Source of the DNA: Roseibium algicola
Lineage (GTDB): Bacteria > Pseudomonadota > Alphaproteobacteria > Rhizobiales > Stappiaceae
Assembly (NCBI RefSeq): GCF_001999245.1
Contig: NZ_CP019630.1
Coordinates: 1,736,001-1,800,000 of the forward strand
Reading direction: 5' to 3'
DNA length: 64,000 nucleotides
Both the position numbers and the translations under genes were made by a program. The notes beneath the pieces are model-generated. The model was not told where the DNA came from, did no database searches, and worked only from the letters and a program-made list of their open reading frames with translations. Below, in pieces: positions 45,000 through 53,305 of the stretch (position 1 is its first letter; each line of letters opens with the position of its first letter).

Positions 45000-46288
45000 T
45001 TGCTGCTGTGTCCTTCAGTCGCCGTGTCTGGCGGGGTTGGGCCGAGGTCGAGAATGCCTCTGCCGGCAAGATCGGAAAGGGTGTCTGCACCAAGTCCAAG
45101 CAGACGGGTCAGAACATCCGCAGTATCCGCTCCCACAAGCGGTGGCGCGCTGCGGTAGGCAACCGGCGTCTTTTCCAGGTTGATGGGCGAGCCGATCAGA
45201 TCGACTTCGCCGCCAAGCGGATGCGGCAGGGTGATCCGCATCTGGCGCGCCAGCACCTGCGGATCGGCAAAAACCTGTTCCAGATCGTTCACCGGGCCGC
45301 AGGGAACGCCTGCAGCTTCAAGCTCGGCAATCCACTCTGCCGCGGCCTTCTCGATTGTCAGACGCCGGATCTTCGGGACCAGCTCCGCACGGTTGCGCAC
45401 CCGGTCGGCATTCCTGGCATAACGCGGATCTTCGGCCAGTTCCGGCGCACCGGCAACCTTGCAGAACTTGCCGAACTGGCTGTCATTGCCAACTGCCAGA
45501 ATGAAGGACTGATCGCTCGCCGGAAACGTCTCGTAGGGCACGATGGTGGGATGGCCGTTGCCGAGGCGGCCCGGCACCTTGCCGGAGGTAAGATAGGCCA
45601 CACCCTGGTTGATCAGCCAGGAGACCTGAGCATCCAGCAGCGAGATATCGATGGACTGACCTTCTCCGGTGCTGTTGCGGTGGTTGAGTGCGGCGAGGAT
45701 GGAGACGGTCGCATACATCCCGCACATGACGTCGGCGATGCCGACACCGCATTTGGTTTCCGTGCCGCCGTCCTCATCCGCAAAGCCTGTCAGCGACATG
45801 ATCCCGCCCATGCCCTGGATCAGGAAATCATATCCTGCCCGCTGTGCGTAGGGGCCGGTTTGCCCGAAGCCGGTTATGGAACAGTATATCAGGCGCGGGT
45901 TGCGGACCTTCAGCGTGTCATAATCAAGCCCACGCCGCTTCAGGTCACCGACCTTGAAGTTCTCCACCAGAATGTCGGCCTTTGCCGCCAGATCGGCAAT
46001 TAGCCGCTGCCCTTCGGGGCTGGCGAGATCAATGGCGACGGACGCCTTGTTGCGATTGGAGGAAAGGTAGTAGGCGCTTTCGCCGGTCTCCCTGCCCTCA
46101 CCATCTTTCAGGAAGGGCGGTCCCCAACCGCGCGTGTCGTCCCCCCGGCCCGGCCGTTCGATCTTGATCACCTCCGCACCGAGATCGCCCAGGATCTGGG
46201 TGCAGGTCGGTCCGGCGAGAATGCGGGAAAGGTCGAGGACAACAAGGCCGGACAAGGCGCCGGATGCGGCAGGAGACGGCTGGGACAA
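44996..46288 (-). CDS. CaiB/BaiF family III CoA-transferase
   Basis: A 430-residue CoA-transferase. It begins with LSGLVVLDLSRILAGPTCTQ and LGDLGAEVIKIERPGRGDDT. The catalytic aspartate is in GVGIADVMCGMYA, and NHRNSTGEGQSIDISLLDA follows. Class III enzymes move CoA between carboxylic acids, for example formyl-CoA:oxalate or succinyl-CoA:hydroxyacid. It is translationally coupled to the ThDP enzyme downstream, so CoA activation and C-C cleavage may be steps of one route. Confidence 0.93.
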   Translation of the reverse strand: MSQPSPAASGALSGLVVLDLSRILAGPTCTQILGDLGAEVIKIERPGRGDDTRGWGPPFLKDGEGRETGESAYYLSSNRNKASVAIDLASPEGQRLIADLAAKADILVENFKVGDLKRRGLDYDTLKVRNPRLIYCSITGFGQTGPYAQRAGYDFLIQGMGGIMSLTGFADEDGGTETKCGVGIADVMCGMYATVSILAALNHRNSTGEGQSIDISLLDAQVSWLINQGVAYLTSGKVPGRLGNGHPTIVPYETFPASDQSFILAVGNDSQFGKFCKVAGAPELAEDPRYARNADRVRNRAELVPKIRRLTIEKAAAEWIAELEAAGVPCGPVNDLEQVFADPQVLARQMRITLPHPLGGEVDLIGSPINLEKTPVAYRSAPPLVGADTADVLTRLLGLGADTLSDLAGRGILDLGPTPPDTATEGHSSK

Positions 46289-46695
46289 GGCTCACCTTCA
46301 AAATGACGTTTCCCGGTAAAGGCCACAGGCTGATGGGCGCCGTCAACAAGCCAGCATCAGCCCCCCGGACAAGCCGCCTCACTTTCTCGTTAGAAAACGA
46401 GAAGGAGGGGCGTTCGGAAAAGAACGTCTGGCAGGCAGAGGAATGGCCCAGACCGGGCAAAGGGATTGTCGGGATCAACACACCTAAGTGCCAGGAGAAG
46501 CGGTTGCGAGACAATTGATGCCCTGGAACCGAGTAGGCCCCGGGTCTCGCGGTGCTCGCCCGGGAGGACGACGGAGAGGGTTTTCTTGCGGCAGGTCAGT
46601 TTCCAACCCTATGAATATCCAACCATCTTTGGTGCCCCCATCCAGTTCGTCATGCCTTGAAATCCAACTTGGCTCAGCGCACGCCTCGTTCTTGC
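46289..46695. other. intergenic region
   Basis: These 407 bp separate the CoA-transferase gene from the esterase (same strand). A short hairpin (CTCGTTAGAAAACGAG, about 46387-46402) lies in the middle. No supported open frame, RNA gene or repeat is visible. The promoter of the CoA-transferase/ThDP pair should be at the left edge. Confidence 0.4.
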
Positions 46696-47562
46696 CTAGG
46701 TCGTCCAGCCCTTCATCTCGGCAAGCTCGTTCCAGGCGCGTTTGATCCAGCTGGCGCTCACGCTGTGGCCGCCGTCGTGGAGGCAAAGCTCCAGGAAGCC
46801 GTGTTTCGGCTGCCAGGTTTCACAGGTGAGGTTGCCTTCGGTATGGGTCTTCGGCGCGGTTTCAGAGAGACCGTCCTTGCGGCGCCAGACGTCGAAACTC
46901 TTGAAAACGTCCCCCTGTTTCCACTTGCCCCCGCCAAGCCAGCGTCCCTCGAGCGGCACAACGGTGTCCGACGTGCCATGCACGTGGAAAAGATAGGGGG
47001 TCTCCGTCACGCAGGACTGCGGCAAAGGTTCCCAGAAGGCGCCCGCGATCGGTGCATATCCTGCAAACATGCCGGAATCCTCGCAGGCCATGTACCAGGT
47101 CATGAAACCGCCGGAGGAAAAGCCGGACAGCATGGTGCGGCTTCGGTCGATGCCGAAGCGGTCGGATAGATCCTGAAGGACGCTGTCGAAGAACGCCGGT
47201 TCGTTCCGCAGGTTGCGCGGCGCTGTCGGGAAAGACCAAGTGCCGTTCATGCCCTGAACAGCAACGAAGGCAACACCCAGATCGTCCGCCATCTTGCGGA
47301 AGCTCTGGTTGCGGATCTCGTTGATGGCCTTGCCGCGATGGCCATGCAGGAAGAAGATTGCACCCAGAGGCTTGTCGACCGGCCGGTTCTCCGGCAGGTG
47401 GATGAAATATTCGCCGTTCGTGACGTCGCAGGGTTTTTCCTCGCCGCAGGCTGCGGTGCCTGCCGCGTGCGATGGTGCGCCGAATGCGCCCAGAGCCAGA
47501 ACCACGGCGCCCGCCAGCAGGCCGAGGCGTCTGGAAAACCCGGTAACTGTCGCCAATGACAT
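46696..47562 (-). CDS. secreted esterase of the PHB-depolymerase/feruloyl-esterase family
   Basis: A 288-residue exported hydrolase. The signal peptide covers about residues 10-33 (APSHAAG). The oxyanion strand GAIFFLHGHRGKA, the nucleophile in TMLSGFSSGGFMTWYMA, an acid in VHGTSDTVVPLEG and a histidine near HDGGHSV complete the family pattern. AAGGAG lies six bases before the ATG. It probably cleaves esters in the periplasm or outside the cell; the substrate could be a polymer or plant phenolic ester. Confidence 0.85.
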   Translation of the reverse strand: MSLATVTGFSRRLGLLAGAVVLALGAFGAPSHAAGTAACGEEKPCDVTNGEYFIHLPENRPVDKPLGAIFFLHGHRGKAINEIRNQSFRKMADDLGVAFVAVQGMNGTWSFPTAPRNLRNEPAFFDSVLQDLSDRFGIDRSRTMLSGFSSGGFMTWYMACEDSGMFAGYAPIAGAFWEPLPQSCVTETPYLFHVHGTSDTVVPLEGRWLGGGKWKQGDVFKSFDVWRRKDGLSETAPKTHTEGNLTCETWQPKHGFLELCLHDGGHSVSASWIKRAWNELAEMKGWTT

Positions 47563-47685
47563 GAAGTGCTCCTTGCACGGTAAAAACCATTGCCCCGCTC
47601 CGCCGGTAAGGATGGCTCCCGGACGGCGTTTGTCCAGCGGTTCGTCTTCACAAATCGGCGAGAGGGCTTAAGGCCTGCAAGGTGG

Positions 47686-48471
47686 CTAGTCCCACGTGCC
47701 TTCAGTCGGAATATTGAGAATTCGGCCACAATGCTTGCAGTGCACCGCATCCGGATCGTGCCTGTTGAGACCGCAATCGGGGCACGACAGATTGACCTTT
47801 GCCGGGCGGAAGATCGTCTGCACCAGTCGCAGGAACAGGGCGACGCCGAAGATCATGATCACCACCGTCATCAGCCGGCCGACGCTGTCGGTCATGGTGA
47901 TGTCGCCGAAGCCGGTTGTCGTCAGCGTGGTTACGGTGAAATAGAGCGCGTCGAGATAGTTGTTGATGTTGGCGTTGCGGTCGTTCTCGACCACGAAGAC
48001 GAGGGCCGTCACGACAAAAATGAAGACGATCAGGTTGATGCCCGACTGAAAAATCTCCTCGTTGCGGCGGAACCACTTCGACGCCTGGCGCAGCTCCTTC
48101 AGCAGGTGATAGGAGCGCATTAGCCGCAGCATGCGCACAACGCGCAGGAAGGCGAAATTCTCGAAGAAGGCCGGAGCGACCAGAGAGACGATCACGACAA
48201 GATCAGCAAGCGATGTGAAGCTGAAGACGTATTTGGTCCGCCGTCTTTCGGCGATCAGACGCGCAACATAGTCGAGAGCAAGAACCGCGGCGATCGCATA
48301 ATCCAGCTCATGATGGATGCGGTCCTTGTCGATCATCGACGAGACGATGAAATAGCCGATGGTGACCAGGTCGAACAGCAAAAGCGCATACCGGAACGCC
48401 CGCGACCCGACCGTGTCGCCAAAATAGAGCTGGCGCAGGATCGTCTGCAAACTCCGCTTCGTGTCCGCCAT
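47686..48471 (-). CDS. voltage-gated-like potassium channel with C-terminal zinc ribbon
   Basis: A 261-residue six-helix channel. The S4-like helix carries regularly spaced arginines (FLRVVRMLRLMRSYHLLKEL). The selectivity filter region reads FTVTTLTTTGFGD near residue 170, a GFGD variant of GYGD. After S6 the C-terminus ends with CPDCGLNRHDPDAVHCKHCG, a four-cysteine zinc ribbon. ATG 48471 is preceded by AGGGGAA; the frame extends 30 codons further without support. Likely K+ or mixed cation channel; the zinc finger may regulate gating. Confidence 0.88.
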   Translation of the reverse strand: MADTKRSLQTILRQLYFGDTVGSRAFRYALLLFDLVTIGYFIVSSMIDKDRIHHELDYAIAAVLALDYVARLIAERRRTKYVFSFTSLADLVVIVSLVAPAFFENFAFLRVVRMLRLMRSYHLLKELRQASKWFRRNEEIFQSGINLIVFIFVVTALVFVVENDRNANINNYLDALYFTVTTLTTTGFGDITMTDSVGRLMTVVIMIFGVALFLRLVQTIFRPAKVNLSCPDCGLNRHDPDAVHCKHCGRILNIPTEGTWD

Positions 48472-48752
48472 CGGCTTCCCCTGTTTCCTTGCGAACTGAC
48501 CGGCATACGCTTTGCGCGCTGGCTGGATCATTCGTGCAGATGCCGCACGATGCTGTTGCAAACAAGCTGTTTATTCTCGCGGCCGACCGCACTAATGTCC
48601 GCTGTCGATCAACCAGAGCCTCCTGAATTCCGCTGAATGCAGGACGCTCGAACCTTTGTCAGAACCCGCCCGCATTCCGACGTTTGTGCAAACGTCCGCG
48701 AATACCGGCAGGTCCAGAGGCCGTAAAGGCCCATCCAGAACGGGAACGTTAC

Positions 48753-49514
48753 ATGTTTGATTTGTCGGGACAAGTTGCCCTGGTGACGGGCGCGAGCCGA
48801 GGCATTGGAGAAGCTGCCGCCCGCAGCCTGGCGAAATATGGTGCCAAGGTCCTTCTGGCGGCACGCTCCGGCACGGATATCGAACGCATCGCCAGCGAAA
48901 TCCGCGCGGAAGGTCGCGATGCGACGGCAGTCGTTTGCGACGTCGCGGATTATGACGAGGTGGTCAAGGCAGTACAGACGGCCATCGACACCTATGGTGG
49001 CCTCGACATCCTGGTGAACAATGCCGGCGTGATCGAACCGATCTCCCGGATCGAGGACAGCGATCCGGCGGAGTGGGGCAAGGTCATCGATATCAATGTG
49101 AAGGGCGTCTACTACGGCCTGCGTGCCGTGGCGCCGCATATGCTGGCCAAGGGCGCCGGTACCGTTGTCAACATCAGCTCGGGAGCTGCGGTCAGTGCGC
49201 TGGAAGGCTGGAGCCATTACTGTGCTTCCAAGGCGGCTGCGCTTTCCCTCACCCGCTGTGCGGACAAGGAATTCGGTGACAAGGGCCTGCGCATCGTCGG
49301 CCTCAGCCCGGGCACGGTCGCAACGCAGATGCAGGTCGATATCAAGGCCTCCGGACTGAACCCGGTCAGCCAGCTGGATCCGTCGGTGCATATTCCGGCC
49401 AGTTGGGTCGGTGAAGCCATCTGCTGGCTGTGCACGCCCGCGGGCGATGCCTACCGTGGTGTGGATTGCTCGCTGCGCGACGAGGATGTACGCAAGTCTG
49501 TCGGCCTGATCTGA
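48753..49514 (+). CDS. SDR family NAD(P)-dependent oxidoreductase
   Basis: A 253-residue classical short-chain dehydrogenase. The cofactor motif GASRGIGEAAARSLA is near residue 13, NNAG with VIEPISRIE near 88, the catalytic Ser and YxxxK in SSGAAVSALEGWSHYCASKA. The sequence continues with a normal C-terminal GDAYRGVDCSLRDEDV. ATG 48753 starts MFDLSGQVALVTG. Substrate unknown; it is not clearly part of an operon. Confidence 0.92.
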   Translation: MFDLSGQVALVTGASRGIGEAAARSLAKYGAKVLLAARSGTDIERIASEIRAEGRDATAVVCDVADYDEVVKAVQTAIDTYGGLDILVNNAGVIEPISRIEDSDPAEWGKVIDINVKGVYYGLRAVAPHMLAKGAGTVVNISSGAAVSALEGWSHYCASKAAALSLTRCADKEFGDKGLRIVGLSPGTVATQMQVDIKASGLNPVSQLDPSVHIPASWVGEAICWLCTPAGDAYRGVDCSLRDEDVRKSVGLI

Positions 49515-49551
49515 GTTCCGTCAGCACGCCGGTCGGCTGTCCAGCCCCCAA

Positions 49552-49588
49552 GATCCCGGATCTCCGCTGCGCTGCGTCCGGGATGACC
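49552..49588. repeat. partial copy of the dispersed 194-bp element
   Basis: The stretch AGATCCCGGATCTCCGCTGC continues with GCTGCGTCCGGGATGAC, closely matching the right arm of the element tandemly repeated at 32567-33097. It lies just after the SDR gene. It shows that the element family is dispersed between genes. Confidence 0.7.
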
Positions 49589-49635
49589 GTCTGAAATATG
49601 GAACGAGGTAGGCCCTCAACAGGCCAACGAGGCTT

Positions 49636-49670
49636 CAAAAACAAAAGAGGGCCGCGCTAGCGGCCCTCCC
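49636..49670 (-). terminator. terminator of the 31-codon gene
   Basis: GAGGGCCGC and GCGGCCCTC form the stem; on the minus strand it is followed by TTTTGTTTTTG. It lies 29 bases after the stop codon of the small gene at 49699. It may also help end the convergent SDR transcript. Confidence 0.85.
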
Positions 49671-49698
49671 ATGAGATCGACGTGACACAGGTCCCGGA

Positions 49699-49794
49699 TC
49701 AGATCCCAGCGAAATCTCTCACTACCAGAGGCTGCTCCAGCACCGTTCGATTCCGCCCAGACACTTGGGCCACGCACCGATACTCATTAGACAT
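49699..49794 (-). CDS. 31-residue small protein gene with strong ribosome site and terminator
   Basis: An AAGGAGG ribosome site lies seven bases before ATG 49794, unusually strong for this window. The frame encodes 31 residues, MSNEYRCVAQVSGRNRTVLE then QPLVVRDFAGI, and ends at TGA. A Rho-independent terminator follows. The arrangement of its own ribosome site, frame and terminator makes it a likely independent gene or leader peptide. No similarity recognised. Confidence 0.6.
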   Translation of the reverse strand: MSNEYRCVAQVSGRNRTVLEQPLVVRDFAGI

Positions 49795-49908
49795 GGGCAC
49801 ACCTCCTTTCAGTTGTTGAACACACTAAGAGTGTGGGGTCGCCCAGACAGTTTCACAAGCCCAAAAACAAGGCGTGGTTGCCAATCGATTACGCAATTCA
49901 CAGGACTG

Positions 49909-50388
49909 TCACTGTGCGGCAACAGCCTTGTCGGCGATAGAGGTGAAGACCTGATCGAGTTCCCTTGCAAGTTCTTGCAAGGCCGGGCCGCCCTCGTCCA
50001 TGTAGGGTGCGAAGACAAAACCGGGCGTTTTCCAGGAAAGCGTTGCGGTGCCGTCGGTGTTTTCGGTGACATAGAACCGGATCGGTGCTTCGATACCCGC
50101 GGCAACGGAGGCTTCCAGCATCCGGACGGCATAATCATTGCGATAGACGCCAATGATGCGGTTGCCGGGAATGGTAATTCCCCTGCCCTTCGCACCGTCC
50201 GAGGCACTGGCCTGGGTTACCAGCAACATGCCTTCTCCCTCGATCGCACTTTTGAGATCATAAACCAGCGCAGGGTAACTTTTGGTCGTGGGCAGGACCT
50301 GCCAGCCTTCGCGATCGGTCAGGCTGTCCGCTCTGGCCAATCCGACGGCAAACAGGCTTGTGACGACAACCAGGGCAAACAGACGCAT
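49909..50388 (-). CDS. DUF302 domain secreted protein
   Basis: A 159-residue protein with a signal peptide (residues 1-20, GLARA). The DUF302 pattern is visible in SYPALVYDLKSAIEGEGMLL and GNRIIGVYRNDYAVRMLEAS, then PIRFYVTEN. DUF302 proteins often accompany sulfur or oxidative metabolism genes; mechanism is unknown. It lies 93 bp downstream of the YeeE-like transporter gene on the same strand. Confidence 0.88.
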   Translation of the reverse strand: MRLFALVVVTSLFAVGLARADSLTDREGWQVLPTTKSYPALVYDLKSAIEGEGMLLVTQASASDGAKGRGITIPGNRIIGVYRNDYAVRMLEASVAAGIEAPIRFYVTENTDGTATLSWKTPGFVFAPYMDEGGPALQELARELDQVFTSIADKAVAAQ

Positions 50389-50481
50389 TTTCTTTCTCCC
50401 GCAGGCGATGTTGCAATGCCGCGCACTCTAGCGGGGCCTGCCTCACGAACGCGTCACAATGCGGTGTGCTTCAGGACGTCT

Positions 50482-51633
50482 TCAGTCCATGCCAAGCCGC
50501 AAGCGCAAGCGGGTTCCGGCAAGACTGCCGAGGAAGCCAAAGACCAGCCACAGCCAGCCGTGCAGCGAGCCCGACGCCAGACCGCCCAGGTAAGCACCGA
50601 TATTGCAGCCATACGCCAGGCGGGCGCCGTAGCCCATCATCAACCCGCCCGCGATTGCCGTCAGCACGTCGCGGCGGTTCAGACGCCAGACCGGAGCAAA
50701 GCGTCCGGCGAGGCCCGCCGCCGCCATTGCACCCAGAATGATGCCGAAGTCCATGACGGAGGTCGTGTCGCGCAGCACGGGGTTTTCCAAAGCTCCGCGC
50801 TGCCAGGTCCAGTAGGGCCAGCTGTCCACCGGCACGCCTGCCGCGTGAAAAAGCTTGCCGCCCCAAAGCGCAAAGGCAGAGGTGATGCCCCAGGGGCGTC
50901 CAATCACCACGAATGTGGCAATGCCGACGATCGCCAGCATCACCGCACCCAGCATGGGGGACCAGGGACCGCTGAGAAACGAAACTGTCGGCTTCGGTTG
51001 GGCAATCGAGCCATGAGCGCGCCGCTCTATGATGATGGTTGCAATTGCCAACAGGCCGAGGATGAGCGCGGTCAGAAGAAAAGCGCCATGCGGGCCGAAT
51101 TCCCGGATGAGGGACTTCGGCGGCAATTTGGGCAAGCGGCCCCAGAGATGCAGATGCGCCGTGGCAGCCACTGACCCGAGGACAAAGCACGCCAGGGTAA
51201 TCATCATGCGGGTGGAACCGCCACCGGCGGTAAACAGCGTGCCGGATCCGCAGCCGCCGCCCAGTTGCATGCCGAGACCGAACAGGAAGGCACCGAAGGC
51301 AGCTGCCACCCCGAAGGGAAAGACGAAGCCGCCCGTGGGCCAGCCAAGCGCGTGTCCCCAGGCAATCAGGGGAAAGGAAACCGCGCTGGTCAGAAGAATG
51401 AGAACGAATTGCGCCCTGAGCCCCCCGCCGCGTTTTTCCGTGACGATCCGTCGCCATGCGGCCGTGAAACCAAAGCTTGCATGATAGAGCGACAGGCCTG
51501 CGAGACCGCCGATCAGGACCGCCACTGCCTGGCGCGGTCCGGCTTCGCCATAGGCCCCCAGTGCGACCATGGCCAGAAGGCCGCCCGCAATGGCGACAAC
51601 AGCTGCTTGAGTTTTCCCGATGGCCAAGGCCAT
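50482..51633 (-). CDS. YeeE/YedE (TsuA-like) sulfur-compound transporter
   Basis: A 383-residue inner-membrane protein with about nine helices. Conserved cysteine motifs of the thiosulfate channel TsuA are present: GMQLGGGCGSGTLFTAGGGS and GARLAYGCNIGAYLGGLASG, followed by SLHGW. TsuA-type proteins pass thiosulfate or related sulfur species by relay along cysteines. GGGAG precedes the ATG. No TusA, rhodanese or persulfide dioxygenase gene is adjacent. Confidence 0.9.
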   Translation of the reverse strand: MALAIGKTQAAVVAIAGGLLAMVALGAYGEAGPRQAVAVLIGGLAGLSLYHASFGFTAAWRRIVTEKRGGGLRAQFVLILLTSAVSFPLIAWGHALGWPTGGFVFPFGVAAAFGAFLFGLGMQLGGGCGSGTLFTAGGGSTRMMITLACFVLGSVAATAHLHLWGRLPKLPPKSLIREFGPHGAFLLTALILGLLAIATIIIERRAHGSIAQPKPTVSFLSGPWSPMLGAVMLAIVGIATFVVIGRPWGITSAFALWGGKLFHAAGVPVDSWPYWTWQRGALENPVLRDTTSVMDFGIILGAMAAAGLAGRFAPVWRLNRRDVLTAIAGGLMMGYGARLAYGCNIGAYLGGLASGSLHGWLWLVFGFLGSLAGTRLRLRLGMD

Positions 51634-51876
51634 GTGTTCCTGCTCCCGCGCAGATCCGACTTTAAAACCTCGATACGAAGACTTGCACTTCCCGCCTTAA
51701 TTTCGCAACGAAGGTATCTTTTCTTCACCTACACATTGCCAACACCTTTTTGTGTTTTGCAGTTCAAGTGCCGCCTGCGGATTTTGGATAGGAATATTCA
51801 GCCATCCGGCCATTTACAGCCGCAGTTGGCGGGACCCGGTTTCAGAGGACCGGAATGAGAAACAAAAAGGCCTGTT

Positions 51877-53262
51877 ATGCGTCTAACTGATCAATTCGGA
51901 TATGAGCTTACCCTGTCGGACAAGGAAGCCTTGACCGCCTGGAACGAGACCGTGAAAGCCTTTCTGGCGCATGGCAGGACTACTCCCCAACATCTCGAGA
52001 CATGCCTCGCCCTGGCGCCGGACTTCGCGCTTGGGCATGCAGCACGCGGGATTTTCTGCCTGCTGCTCGGCCGAAAGGAACTGACAGCGACGGCACAGGA
52101 ATGCCTGGCGATTGCCAGAACCTCGGTCCAGCATACGCCGGTCACGGCACGCGAACTTGCCGTGGTCGACGCCCTCGGGTCCTGGTTGCAGGGATATCCC
52201 ACAAGATCTGCCGACCTTCTAGATACCGTGCTGGTAACGGTTCCCGAAGATGCCCTGATCATGAAACTGGTTCACGCTATCCGCTTCGTGCTGGGCGATG
52301 CCACGGGTATGCGCCAGTCGATCGAGCGGGTGCATGCGGCCTATGGCGAAACCCACCCGGCCTATGGCTACATGCTTGGCTGCCGGGCGTTTTCTCTGGA
52401 AGAAACCGGCGACTACCGCCTGGCAGAAGCTGCCGGCCGCAAGGGACTGGAATTTGCCCGCGATGATGCCTGGGGCCTTCACGCCGTCGCCCATGTGCAC
52501 GACATGACCGGCCGCTCCGAAGAAGGGGCTGGCTGGCTGGAAACACAGCCGGAAGGCTGGGCCCACTGCAACAACTTCGGCTATCACGTTTGGTGGCACC
52601 TGGCGTTGATGTATCTGGACCAGGGCCAGGCCGACAAGGCGCTTGCGCTCTATGACACCGACATCCGCAAGGACAAGACCGACGACTACCGGGACATTTC
52701 CAATGCGGCCTCGCTGCTTGTCCGCCTGGAGCTTGAAGGGGTCGATACTGGCCCCCGCTGGGACGAGCTGGCACTTTTGTCCGACAAGCGCGCCGAAGAC
52801 GGCTGCAATGTCTTCGCCGACCTGCATTACCTGCTGGCCCTGTTGAACGGTGGTCGCCGCATGGGTGCCGAGCGGTTGCTGACCGGACTGAAGGAACGGG
52901 CGCAAACCGAAACGGATCTTGGCCGAATTACCGCGGAAACCGGACTGCCGACCGGCCTCGGCCTGGAACAGTACCGGAAGGGCAATTATGCCTCCGCCTT
53001 TGCCCTGCTGGACTCGGCGAGAGACAATCTATACATGGTCGGCGGCTCGCACGCTCAGCGCGATGTCTTCGAGCGAATCACAATCGATGCAGCCCTGCGG
53101 GCAGGCATGCCGGAAGATGCGGAACGGCTGCTCAACAGCCGGACGCACAAACGCGGTGCACTGGACAGATTCGCCGAACAACGTCTTGAAATATGCGACA
53201 AAATGCACCGCGCCCACCGAGTGATGGAAGACCAAAAACTCAGGGCTACCGGCTCGGTCTGA
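51877..53262 (+). CDS. TPR protein, TTC38-like
   Basis: A 461-residue helical repeat protein. It contains AWGLHAVAHVHDMTGRSEEG and WAHCNNFGYHVWWHLALMYL, signatures of the tetratricopeptide-38 family found in bacteria and animals. Repeats fill the whole length; no signal peptide or catalytic motif is obvious, although the invariant H-x-x-x-H and HCNN residues suggest a metal or ligand site. Followed 43 bp later by opgC. Function unknown. Confidence 0.88.
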   Translation: MRLTDQFGYELTLSDKEALTAWNETVKAFLAHGRTTPQHLETCLALAPDFALGHAARGIFCLLLGRKELTATAQECLAIARTSVQHTPVTARELAVVDALGSWLQGYPTRSADLLDTVLVTVPEDALIMKLVHAIRFVLGDATGMRQSIERVHAAYGETHPAYGYMLGCRAFSLEETGDYRLAEAAGRKGLEFARDDAWGLHAVAHVHDMTGRSEEGAGWLETQPEGWAHCNNFGYHVWWHLALMYLDQGQADKALALYDTDIRKDKTDDYRDISNAASLLVRLELEGVDTGPRWDELALLSDKRAEDGCNVFADLHYLLALLNGGRRMGAERLLTGLKERAQTETDLGRITAETGLPTGLGLEQYRKGNYASAFALLDSARDNLYMVGGSHAQRDVFERITIDAALRAGMPEDAERLLNSRTHKRGALDRFAEQRLEICDKMHRAHRVMEDQKLRATGSV

Positions 53263-53305
53263 CCCACTGCCGGCACTCGACTGACCAATTATCTCTGGAC
53301 CCAAC

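Noticed and set aside
46484..46786. Minus-strand frame upstream of the esterase 3' end
   Set aside because: Arg/Pro-rich composition with no ribosome site; partly overlaps the esterase gene.
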